Source: an uncultured Flavobacteriales bacterium
GTDB lineage: Bacteria; Bacteroidota; Bacteroidia; Flavobacteriales; Crocinitomicaceae
Direction of reading: 5' to 3'
Length of the DNA stretch: 5,679 nucleotides
Assembly (NCBI GenBank): GCA_946479125.1
Contig: CAMLET010000238.1
Coordinates: 1 to 5,679, forward strand
The notes under the pieces: model-generated
What the model saw: only the letters and a program-made list of their open reading frames with translations
What the model was told of the DNA's origin: nothing
The model's database searches: none
In this document: one piece after another, positions 1 to 5,679 of the stretch
How positions within the stretch are numbered: the stretch's first letter is position 1
How the letters are laid out: each line of letters starts with the position of its first letter
Made by a program: the position numbers and the translations under genes

Positions 1-330
1 GGATTTACTTACAGACCGAATGTTGACTTCGTGAATAAAACGGCCGGATCAAAAGTGTTTTCAAGATTCCAATACAAATTAGGATTCTATAACCAAAGCT
101 TACCAACAATAACAACTATTGCTCAAATGAATGAAACCGCAATTACTGGTGGTTTGAGTCTTCCTTTGTTGGTTTTGAGAAATTCAAGCTTCAACTTTGG
201 ATTTGCAGCTGGATTTAGAGGTAACGGAACTACAACAGCTGTAGATGAAAAATTCCTGAATCTGAGTTTAGGAATTGTTATTTCGCCTTCTAAATATGAC
301 GCTTGGTTCAGAAGAAACAAGATTGACTAA
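1..330 (+). CDS. C-terminal part of a probable outer-membrane beta-barrel protein (5' truncated by the window)
   Basis: The frame is open from base 1 and ends with TAA at 328-330, giving 109 residues of a C-terminus; the true start lies upstream of the window. An internal GTG at base 31 is not needed as a start. The residues alternate polar and hydrophobic/aromatic in several short stretches (for example around FSRFQYKLGFY, FNFGFAAGFRG and FLNLSLGIVI) separated by turn-like Gly/Asn/Pro segments, which is how transmembrane beta-strands of an outer-membrane barrel look. There is no hydrophobic alpha-helix. The gene ends only 3 nt before lptC, so both are on one transcript. In Flavobacteriales a FadL/porin-like outer-membrane protein is often found just upstream of lptC, which agrees with this reading (family knowledge, not proven here). 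The exact family and any transported substrate cannot be named from this fragment. Confidence 0.7.
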   Translation, partial: GFTYRPNVDFVNKTAGSKVFSRFQYKLGFYNQSLPTITTIAQMNETAITGGLSLPLLVLRNSSFNFGFAAGFRGNGTTTAVDEKFLNLSLGIVISPSKYDAWFRRNKID

Positions 331-333
331 TCC

Positions 334-885
334 ATGAAATACGCCAAGCATATAGCTGTAATTTGTCTTGGTCTGAGTTGTTTTCTCTCGGCTTGTGTAA
401 ACGACATGGAGAAAATAAAGGAAGTAACGTTTGACGCCAACGATCCTGACGAAAAAACAAGAAACCTGAAAATGGTTTACTCCGATTCGGGAATGGCAAA
501 GCTAAAACTCTACGCCCCAATTGCTGAAACGTTTACGAAGAAAGACGGAAAAGTAGTTCAGTTCAATGAAGGCGTGATGCTGGAGTTCTATAAATCGAAC
601 GGAAGATTGGGCAGCACACTCACTGCACAATACGGAGAAATCAACGAAACAACTGGAAAGATGATGGTTAGAGACTCGGTAAGAATGTTTAATACCGATA
701 AGAAGCAAACCATGGAAACAGAAGTTTTGTATTGGAATAGAAAAGACTCTACTATCTTTACAGACCAATTGGTGACTATAAAAACACCAAAAATGTTGCT
801 GTTTGGTAAAGGTTTAAAAACAAAACAGGATTTTTCAGCCTATGAGTTTTTAGAGCCACAGGGTAGAATTAAAATAGAAAAGTAA
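334..885 (+). CDS. lptC: LPS export ABC transporter periplasmic protein LptC (lipoprotein form)
   Basis: This 183-residue protein matches the Bacteroidota form of LptC, the bridge component that receives lipopolysaccharide from the LptBFG ABC transporter and hands it on across the periplasm. Residues 1-20 form a signal peptide ending in the lipobox LSAC (18-21), so Cys21 should be lipidated. The mature part is a beta-rich LptC/OstA-like fold: an opening MVYSDSGMAKLKLYAP stretch (about 47-62), then FNEGVMLEFY (77-86), the LTAQYGEINETTGKMMVRDSV region (96-116), and a closing TPKMLLFGKGLKTKQDFSAY segment (151-170) typical of the family. The ATG at 334 is chosen because it gives a complete signal peptide directly after the upstream stop; no Shine-Dalgarno motif is present, as usual in this phylum. 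E. coli LptC is instead anchored by one transmembrane helix. The residues after Cys21 (VNDMEK) do not look like a strong surface-export signal, so a periplasm-facing location is inferred. Confidence 0.9.
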   Translation: MKYAKHIAVICLGLSCFLSACVNDMEKIKEVTFDANDPDEKTRNLKMVYSDSGMAKLKLYAPIAETFTKKDGKVVQFNEGVMLEFYKSNGRLGSTLTAQYGEINETTGKMMVRDSVRMFNTDKKQTMETEVLYWNRKDSTIFTDQLVTIKTPKMLLFGKGLKTKQDFSAYEFLEPQGRIKIEK

Positions 886-886
886 G

Positions 887-1111
887 ATGAATAAGTATGT
901 AATGTTTATGGAGAAGTTTTGGTTGGTATTAACAATACTGATCATTCTTGTTGTAACCTTTATGGGAATCAAAGAAGGGTTTGACACTTGGTTGATGAAT
1001 TACTTATTCGCTTTTATATCTGGTGCAACTTACTTTTTGCGAAGATTTATGCGTAAGCGTATTGAAAAAAATCAGGCCATGCAGCAGCATCCGCCGAGCA
1101 ATAACGCATAA
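887..1111 (+). CDS. Small protein with two membrane segments, unknown function, between lptC and the DUF5686 gene
   Basis: This encodes 74 residues and starts 1 nt after the lptC stop, so it is almost certainly translated from the same mRNA and is a real gene. It has two hydrophobic segments, about residues 11-28 (FWLVLTILIILVVTFMGI) and 35-51 (WLMNYLFAFISGATYFL), joined by a short polar turn containing KEGFDTW. A basic stretch follows (RRFMRKRIEK, 52-61), then a Gln/Pro/Asn-rich tail. By the positive-inside rule both ends should be cytoplasmic, making an inner-membrane hairpin. I cannot assign a named family; similar short membrane proteins after lptC occur in flavobacterial genomes to my recollection. 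The start could instead be the ATG at 902 (Met6) or 908 (Met8) without losing either membrane segment. The position next to lptC suggests, but does not show, a role in the envelope or LPS transport. Confidence 0.8.
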   Translation: MNKYVMFMEKFWLVLTILIILVVTFMGIKEGFDTWLMNYLFAFISGATYFLRRFMRKRIEKNQAMQQHPPSNNA

Positions 1112-1141
1112 GACTCGGAATCACCCCGTTTCAAAGTCAAC

Positions 1142-3610
1142 ATGTTACTACTCCGAAATACACTACTAGGTTTTTTCCTGCTCATTGCAGGAATCTCCTT
1201 TAGTCAGCATAAAATTTCGGGAGTAGTTACCGACGAACAAAACATTGCCATTCCTTTTGTTCAGGTTTTTGTGAAAAACAGTCCTGAATTGAGAACCGAA
1301 ACGGATGAGAATGGAAACTACACACTTCAACTTTATGAAGGTGAATACTTTCTTGTATTCCGAATTGGCGGCTACGAAACAAGGGAAGCCTACGTTACCA
1401 TTCAAAATACGGATGCCACAAAAGACATTCAGTTATTTGAGGGCGGAAAAAACAATCTGGGCGAGGTTAACATTACTTCCAAACGTGTAAATGTTGGTCG
1501 AAACATTATGCTTAAAGTGGTTGAAACACGTGACACAATAAGCCAATGGTCGTATCCGCATTCTACTGAAGTTTACATTAAGGCAACAGAGGAAATTGAG
1601 CGAAAAACCAAAGCTCCGGACGCTGAACAAAAAGAAACCGAGGATCCTTTTGAAATAGAAAAGCGAAAAATGCAGCAATTGGCAGGGAACATGAACCTGG
1701 CAGAAGTTCAATTGACACGTTATTTTAGTCCACCCAACAAAGTCAAAGAAATTAGAGAAGGAATTGACATTCACGGAAACATTCAACAACTCTATTACAC
1801 AACTACGGTTAAAGCCAATTTCGATTTCTTCCAAAACCTGCTTCATTTAACCGACCTGCACGAAACGCCGGTTAGTTCACCCATTTCGACTCCCGGAATT
1901 GTTTCCTACAAATACAAATTGGAATCACAATCCATAGAAAACGGACGAAAGATCCACAAGATCAAGATCAGTCCACGTTCTAGTTCTACATCCACTTTAG
2001 AAGGTTACATCTACGTTATCGATTCGCTTTGGTTGGTTCAGAAATTGGAACTCACCATGGAAAAAGGAAACCTGAAACAATATGATTATTTCAAAATCGA
2101 ACAGTTCTTTGATCATCCTGGCGATTCCATGTGCGTACTTCGTGAACAAATTCTGACCTACGGAAATAAGTTCAAGGACGAAACATCGAAGTGCAAAACA
2201 ACTGCAACATTTAGTAATACGAACTTCAATCCTGAATTCGCAAGGAAATTCTTCAATTCAGAAGTTGGTGTAACAACGAAAGAAGCTTATGAGCGTGATT
2301 CTACTTTCTGGGAAACCGAAAGAAAAGTAGAGTTAACAGCAGAAGAGAAACGTTTCATTGTTATTCGTGATAGTATTCACGATGCAATGAACAGAAAGGA
2401 ATACCTGGATTCGATTGACGCGGTTTTCAATAAAGTAACCGTTTGGAAAATCCTTTGGTTTGGTGTTGACCATAGAAACAGAGCAGCAAAAACACAGTGG
2501 AATATTGCCTCTGCAGCTGCAATTTTACGTCCGCTCTACCCTGCCGGACCACGTTTAGCTCCTGGTTTCAGTTATTTTAAGAAATGGGAAAACCAGAAAT
2601 CTTTTGACAGTTATACCGAAGTTTCCGTTGGTGTTTTGAATGGTGACATAAAAGGTTCCACCTGGTGCAGGTATTTATATTCACCTTTTCATATTGGTCG
2701 GGTTGGAATGAGTTTCGGAAACGTTTTCGACGCCATTGTTCCATTCGATGCCATAACTCAGGTTTACAAACGTGCCAATTTCATTGAGAAAACCAGCCTT
2801 CGTTTGATGCACAGCTACGAATACTTCAATGGATTCTACATCAATCTTGAAGCTGAATTTGCTGAACGCCGTTCGTTAACCAAGTACGAAACAATTAACG
2901 TTCTTGACAGCATTTTACCTAATAATGAGTTTACCGAGTTTGAAGGTTATCAAGCTTTATTGGGAGAGATTACCGTTAGTTATACGCCATTTCAGAAATA
3001 CATGCGCGAACCATATCGAAAAGTGATTCTGGGTTCAAAATGGCCAACGGTTTACTTGTATTATCAACGCGGAATTCCACGTTTATTTGGTTCAGATATC
3101 GACCACGAATACGGAGTAGCAGGTTTGCAGCAAAGTTTACAGCTCGGAACAATTGGAACATCGAATTATCACATAAGAGCCGGAAAATTCCTGAGTACAG
3201 AAAACCTGAAAGACGCCGATTACAAATACCAACGCAGAAGTACACCGCTTTGGTTCTCCAATCCGCTTTACGGTTATCAGAATCAGGATAGTTCACTTCC
3301 GTCGAAAAAATATTTCTTAGAAGCACATTTTGTTCATCACGACAATGGAGCCATCATCAATAAAATTCCATTCATGAAGAAAACACGTATCGGATTGGTA
3401 TTCGGTACAAGTGCACTTTATGTTTCAGAATACAACTACCAGTATGCAGAAATCTTTGCAGGACTGGAACGCAACTTCAAATTTTCAAAACGAAGATTGA
3501 GACTCGGAATTTACGGTGTAGCCTCCGATGGAAACAAGATTGCACCCGATACAGCTTTCAAGATTTCCTTCGCCGTCCTCGATGACCGAACCATGAAGTG
3601 GAATTTCTAG
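1142..3610 (+). CDS. DUF5686 family outer-membrane protein with N-terminal carboxypeptidase-regulatory-like domain
   Basis: This 822-residue protein is typical in length and layout for the Bacteroidota DUF5686 family. Residues 1-21 are a signal peptide, with likely cleavage before Gln22 (ISFS/QHK). Residues about 25-100 form a carboxypeptidase-regulatory-like beta-sandwich: ISGVVTD opening, IPFVQVFVKN, TDENGNYTL (54-62) and GEYFLVFRIGGYE. From about 105 to the end is the DUF5686 region, with a charged insert near 148-176 (many Lys/Glu), a conserved-looking HHDNGAIINKIPFMKK block (732-747), and a C-terminus rich in alternating strands ending in KWNF. The final Phe is typical of proteins inserted into the outer membrane. 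The N-terminal domain resembles that of TonB-dependent receptors, but no plug or TonB box is recognisable. Function is unknown for the family. It starts 30 nt after the small membrane gene with no visible promoter, so co-transcription with lptC is likely. Confidence 0.9.
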   Translation: MLLLRNTLLGFFLLIAGISFSQHKISGVVTDEQNIAIPFVQVFVKNSPELRTETDENGNYTLQLYEGEYFLVFRIGGYETREAYVTIQNTDATKDIQLFEGGKNNLGEVNITSKRVNVGRNIMLKVVETRDTISQWSYPHSTEVYIKATEEIERKTKAPDAEQKETEDPFEIEKRKMQQLAGNMNLAEVQLTRYFSPPNKVKEIREGIDIHGNIQQLYYTTTVKANFDFFQNLLHLTDLHETPVSSPISTPGIVSYKYKLESQSIENGRKIHKIKISPRSSSTSTLEGYIYVIDSLWLVQKLELTMEKGNLKQYDYFKIEQFFDHPGDSMCVLREQILTYGNKFKDETSKCKTTATFSNTNFNPEFARKFFNSEVGVTTKEAYERDSTFWETERKVELTAEEKRFIVIRDSIHDAMNRKEYLDSIDAVFNKVTVWKILWFGVDHRNRAAKTQWNIASAAAILRPLYPAGPRLAPGFSYFKKWENQKSFDSYTEVSVGVLNGDIKGSTWCRYLYSPFHIGRVGMSFGNVFDAIVPFDAITQVYKRANFIEKTSLRLMHSYEYFNGFYINLEAEFAERRSLTKYETINVLDSILPNNEFTEFEGYQALLGEITVSYTPFQKYMREPYRKVILGSKWPTVYLYYQRGIPRLFGSDIDHEYGVAGLQQSLQLGTIGTSNYHIRAGKFLSTENLKDADYKYQRRSTPLWFSNPLYGYQNQDSSLPSKKYFLEAHFVHHDNGAIINKIPFMKKTRIGLVFGTSALYVSEYNYQYAEIFAGLERNFKFSKRRLRLGIYGVASDGNKIAPDTAFKISFAVLDDRTMKWNF

Positions 3611-3640
3611 GTCAAGCAAGAAAAGAAAAACCAAATTCCT

Positions 3641-3670
3641 TTTCATTCTAAAACCTACACACTATCTTTG
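3641..3670 (+). promoter_or_regulatory. Bacteroidota-type promoter for the metH leader
   Basis: TATCTTTG at 3663-3670 is an exact match to the Bacteroidota -7 consensus TAnnTTTG. A weak -33-like TTTC lies at 3641-3644 with an 18-bp gap; the consensus is TTG about 19 bp upstream. This predicts a transcription start near 3675-3680, just ahead of the riboswitch, so the whole aptamer would be in the mRNA. The position between a stop codon and a riboswitch makes a chance match less likely than elsewhere. The start site itself is inferred. Confidence 0.72.
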
Positions 3671-3690
3671 CACCCTGTTCTTTGTATAAG

Positions 3691-3803
3691 ACTTATGAAG
3701 AAAGGTGGAGGGATAGGCCCTGTGAAACCTTGGCAACCTTCCGTCATTAGACGGAGATGGTGCCAAATCCTTTCCCGACATTCATCGTTGGGATAAGATA
3801 AGT
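3691..3803 (+). promoter_or_regulatory. SAM-I (S-box) riboswitch aptamer
   Basis: This leader binds S-adenosylmethionine and turns down methionine synthesis genes. The conserved S-box blocks appear in order: CTTATGAAGAAAGG (3692-3705), GGAGGGATAGGCCC (3707-3720), TGAAACC (3723-3729), GGCAACC (3732-3738) and GGTGCCAAATCC (3759-3770). Stem P1 is CTTAT 3692-3696 with ATAAG 3793-3797; a shifted register, ACTTAT with ATAAGT 3798-3803, is also possible because ATAAG is repeated. P3 is TCCGTC 3740-3745 with GACGGA 3750-3755, closed below by ACC 3736-3738 with GGT 3759-3761. P4 is TCCCGAC 3773-3779 with GTTGGGA 3787-3793, including one G-U pair. The downstream gene is metH, the expected target. The SAM-I class is clear from the motifs; the exact 3' edge depends on the P1 register. 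Confidence 0.95.
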
Positions 3804-3808
3804 TGTAC

Positions 3809-3825
3809 TGAAGTTTCCCACTTCA
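3809..3825 (+). other. Small hairpin in the expression platform
   Basis: TGAAGT (3809-3814) and ACTTCA (3820-3825) are perfect inverted repeats around a TTCCC loop. The stem is 6 bp and not GC-rich, and no U-run follows, so it is not an intrinsic terminator. It does not overlap P1 or the start-codon hairpin, so it may be a spacer or a folding guide. The loop and the base after it (TCCCA, 3816-3820) could also pair with TGGGA (3789-3793) in the 3' arm of P4. Confidence 0.4.
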
Positions 3826-3831
3826 TCTCCT

Positions 3832-3863
3832 TCATAGTCTCGTGCATATAATTTGAGCTATGA
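3832..3863 (+). promoter_or_regulatory. Predicted start-codon-sequestering hairpin of metH
   Basis: TCATAG (3832-3837) pairs with CTATGA (3858-3863), and CTC (3839-3841) pairs with GAG (3855-3857), giving a 9-bp stem with one bulged T at 3838 and a 13-nt loop (3842-3854). The metH start codon at 3860-3862 lies inside the 3' arm. The 5' arm overlaps a segment (3830-3837) that can instead pair with 3693-3700 in the aptamer's P1 5' side. The pairing is read directly from the sequence; its role as a translational off-switch is inference. Confidence 0.45.
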
Positions 3864-4861
3864 TAAACATTCGTGAAATATTAAAAGAAAGAATCCTCGT
3901 CCTTGATGGTGCGATGGGAACAATGATTCAACGTTACGGCTTAGAGGAAGACGATTTCCGAAAAGGCTGGTTTGAAGATCATCCCCATAAACTGAAAGGC
4001 GATAACGATATTCTAGTGTTAACAAGACCAGATGTTATCAAAGAAATTCACGCTCAATATTTAGAAGCAGGTGCAGACATTTTGGAAACCAATACCTTTG
4101 GTGCCACAACTGTCGCGCAGGCAGATTATCACTTAGAGCATGCTGTTTACGATATCAACTATCACGGAGCTAAAATTGCACGTGAAGTTTGTGATGAGTT
4201 TACGGCTAAAAATCCAGATAAACCGCGTTTCGTAGCCGGATCAATGGGCCCAACAACGAAATTAGCTTCCATGTCACCTGATGTGAACGACCCAGGATTC
4301 AGAGCCATTTCTTTCGATGAATTGAAGGAAGCTTTCAAACAACAAGCTCAAGGATTAATGGATGGTGGTTCCGATTTTTTATTGGTCGAAACCATTACCG
4401 ATACATTAAATTCGAAAGCGGCAATGTACGCTATTGATGAATTGGCAGAAGAAATGGGAAGAGAAATTCCAATTATGATCTCTGGAACAATTACCGACCA
4501 AAGTGGAAGAACATTGACAGGACAAACTACAGAAGCATTTCTTGTTTCCGTTTCACATATGCCTTTGTTGAGCATAGGTTTAAATTGTGCGCTTGGAGCT
4601 GATGCAATGCGTCCGTATTTACAGGTATTGGCAAATCAGGCTCCATTTGCTGTTAGCGCACATCCTAATGCAGGATTACCAAATGAATTTGGTCAATACG
4701 ACGAAACTCCGGAAATGATGGGCGAACAGATCAAACAATTCTTAGACCAGGGATTGATCAACATTATCGGAGGATGCTGCGGAACAACACCAGATCATAT
4801 CAAACACATTGCTGAATTAGCTGCGAAATACTCACCGCGCCAATTAGAAGTTACGAAATAA
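3860..4861 (+). CDS. metH: Homocysteine S-methyltransferase module of split cobalamin-dependent methionine synthase
   Basis: This 333-residue protein equals the N-terminal homocysteine module of MetH, which uses zinc to activate homocysteine for methylation in the cytoplasm. Motifs in order: DGAMGTMIQ (16-24), ETNTFGAT (76-83), AGSMGPT (126-132), VETITDT (176-182), GLNCALG (240-246), HPNAGLPN (268-275) and GGCCGTTP (304-311). Cys243, Cys306 and Cys307 correspond to the three zinc ligands known in E. coli MetH (Cys247, Cys310, Cys311), so the site is intact. The ATG at 3860 gives the usual N-terminus and there is no Shine-Dalgarno motif. The protein stops with TAA where full-length MetH would continue into the folate module; that module is encoded by the next gene, 3 nt on. 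Splitting of MetH here is, to my knowledge, common in Flavobacteriia, so this is not a broken gene. Control by the SAM-I leader is expected. Confidence 0.95.
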   Translation: MINIREILKERILVLDGAMGTMIQRYGLEEDDFRKGWFEDHPHKLKGDNDILVLTRPDVIKEIHAQYLEAGADILETNTFGATTVAQADYHLEHAVYDINYHGAKIAREVCDEFTAKNPDKPRFVAGSMGPTTKLASMSPDVNDPGFRAISFDELKEAFKQQAQGLMDGGSDFLLVETITDTLNSKAAMYAIDELAEEMGREIPIMISGTITDQSGRTLTGQTTEAFLVSVSHMPLLSIGLNCALGADAMRPYLQVLANQAPFAVSAHPNAGLPNEFGQYDETPEMMGEQIKQFLDQGLINIIGGCCGTTPDHIKHIAELAAKYSPRQLEVTK

Positions 4862-4864
4862 TAC

Positions 4865-5679
4865 ATGAAGAATCTACGATTATCCGGTCTTGAGGCCATC
4901 ACAATAACGAAGGAAAGTAATTTCACAAACATTGGTGAGCGTACGAATGTAACCGGTTCGCGCGCATTTTTGCGAATGATCAAAGAAAACGATTACGAAG
5001 CAGCACTTTCAGTGGCTCGAGAGCAAGTGGACGGTGGGGCGCAAGTAATTGACATTAATATGGACGAAGGAATGATCGATGGTAAAGAAGCCATGGTCAA
5101 ATTCCTGAACCTGATAGCTTCAGAGCCAGATATTGCGCGTGTTCCGATCATGGTCGACAGCTCTAAATGGGAGATTATTGAAGCCGGATTGAAATGCATT
5201 CAGGGAAAAGGAATTGTAAACTCCATTTCTTTGAAAGAAGGCGAAGAAAACTTCATTCATCAGGCAAAGATCATCAAACGTTTCGGTGCAGCTACTGTTG
5301 TAATGGCTTTTGATGAAACTGGTCAGGCCGATTCTTACGAACGTAGAATTGAGATCTGTGAACGTTCTTACCGAATTCTTGTTGATGTAGTTGGTTTCCC
5401 ACCAGAAGACATCATCTTCGATCCAAATATTTTCCCGGTTGCAACAGGAATGGAGGAGCACAATAACAACGCACTAGACTTCTTCAACGCAACAAAATGG
5501 ATTAGAACAAATCTTCCCGGAGCTCATGTTTCTGGAGGTGTTTCCAACGTTTCATTTTCATTTCGTGGAAACGATACCGTAAGAGAAGCGATGCATGCTG
5601 TATTTCTATATCATGCTATCAGAGCGGGAATGGACATGGGCATTGTAAACGCTGGTCAGTTGCAGGTTTATGGCGAAAT
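4865..5679 (+). CDS. metH: Methionine synthase, methyltetrahydrofolate-binding part (3' truncated by the window)
   Basis: The frame is open from ATG 4865 to the window edge, giving 271 complete codons. It encodes the pterin-binding barrel of MetH, which holds 5-methyl-THF and passes its methyl group to cobalamin. Visible motifs are the N-terminal RLSGLE (5-10), [11 protein letters not shown] (22-32), [13 protein letters not shown] (61-73), [14 protein letters not shown] (96-109), [13 protein letters not shown] (118-130), VMAFDE (146-151), [16 protein letters not shown] (186-201) and [15 protein letters not shown] (221-235), all characteristic of this module. No frameshift is present. The B12-binding and AdoMet-dependent reactivation modules should follow outside the window, for a usual total near 890 residues. 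The gene begins 3 nt after the homocysteine module's stop, in the same frame, so the two are co-translated parts of one enzyme and share the SAM-responsive leader. Confidence 0.95.
   Translation, partial: MKNLRLSGLEAITITKESNFTNIGERTNVTGSRAFLRMIKENDYEAALSVAREQVDGGAQVIDINMDEGMIDGKEAMVKFLNLIASEPDIARVPIMVDSSKWEIIEAGLKCIQGKGIVNSISLKEGEENFIHQAKIIKRFGAATVVMAFDETGQADSYERRIEICERSYRILVDVVGFPPEDIIFDPNIFPVATGMEEHNNNALDFFNATKWIRTNLPGAHVSGGVSNVSFSFRGNDTVREAMHAVFLYHAIRAGMDMGIVNAGQLQVYGE

Noticed and set aside
1433..1846. Minus-strand open frame of 137 codons, and a similar one at 5120-5461
   Set aside because: Both lie fully opposite well-supported coding sequence, have low-complexity Phe/Cys/Ser-rich products with no recognisable domain, and no promoter or neighbour supports them.
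3620..3644. Possible hairpin GAAAAG (3620-3625) / CTTTTC (3639-3644) as a terminator after the DUF5686 gene
   Set aside because: The stem is only 6 bp, mostly A-T, with a 13-nt loop and no following U-run; it also overlaps the weak -33 element. It is not convincing as a terminator.
3847..3855. TATAATTTG just before the metH start as a second promoter
   Set aside because: The spacing does not fit TAnnTTTG, and transcription would begin inside the coding sequence, after the start codon.
4093..4100. TACCTTTG, a second exact match to TAnnTTTG
   Set aside because: It lies inside the conserved TNTFG codons of metH, so the protein sequence explains it and no leader or gene start follows.
4859..4861. 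TAA as a nonsense mutation making metH a pseudogene
   Set aside because: A well-placed ATG follows at once, both parts keep all key motifs, and separate homocysteine and folate parts are a known arrangement in flavobacteria.

Overview
The window looks like chromosomal DNA from a member of the Bacteroidota, most likely the order Flavobacteriales. Four things point this way: AT-rich coding sequence with no Shine-Dalgarno motifs before the starts; a perfect Bacteroidota-type -7 promoter box (TAnnTTTG) before the only long leader; a DUF5686 outer-membrane protein; and a cobalamin-dependent methionine synthase split into two adjacent genes. A Fluviicola/Crocinitomicaceae-like source is a guess from general protein style, not something the sequence proves. 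All recognisable genes lie on the + strand.

Left part (1-3610), an envelope block. The end of a probable outer-membrane beta-barrel protein is followed after 3 nt by a lipoprotein form of LptC (LPS-transport bridge protein). One nt later comes a 74-residue protein with two membrane segments, and 30 nt later a large 822-residue DUF5686 protein with an N-terminal carboxypeptidase-regulatory-like domain. The first three genes are packed so tightly that they must be co-transcribed; the DUF5686 gene is probably part of the same unit, since no promoter is visible in the 30-nt gap. The theme is outer-membrane and LPS biogenesis.

Middle (3611-3859), a regulatory leader. A promoter (TATCTTTG) precedes a clear SAM-I (S-box) riboswitch aptamer, then about 60 nt of expression platform ending at the metH start codon. 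There is no intrinsic terminator with a U-run. Instead the start codon lies in a predicted 9-bp hairpin whose 5' arm can alternatively pair with the 5' strand of aptamer stem P1. This gives a concrete, testable model of SAM-controlled translation initiation.

Right part (3860-5679), methionine synthesis. The first gene is the zinc-dependent homocysteine-binding module of MetH as a complete stand-alone protein. The second starts 3 nt later in the same frame and carries the methyltetrahydrofolate (pterin-binding) module; it runs off the window, and the B12-binding and reactivation modules are expected beyond it. Together they would convert homocysteine plus methyl-THF to methionine, the precursor of the SAM sensed by the leader, closing a feedback loop. 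I see no mobile elements, CRISPR arrays, tRNAs or rRNAs.
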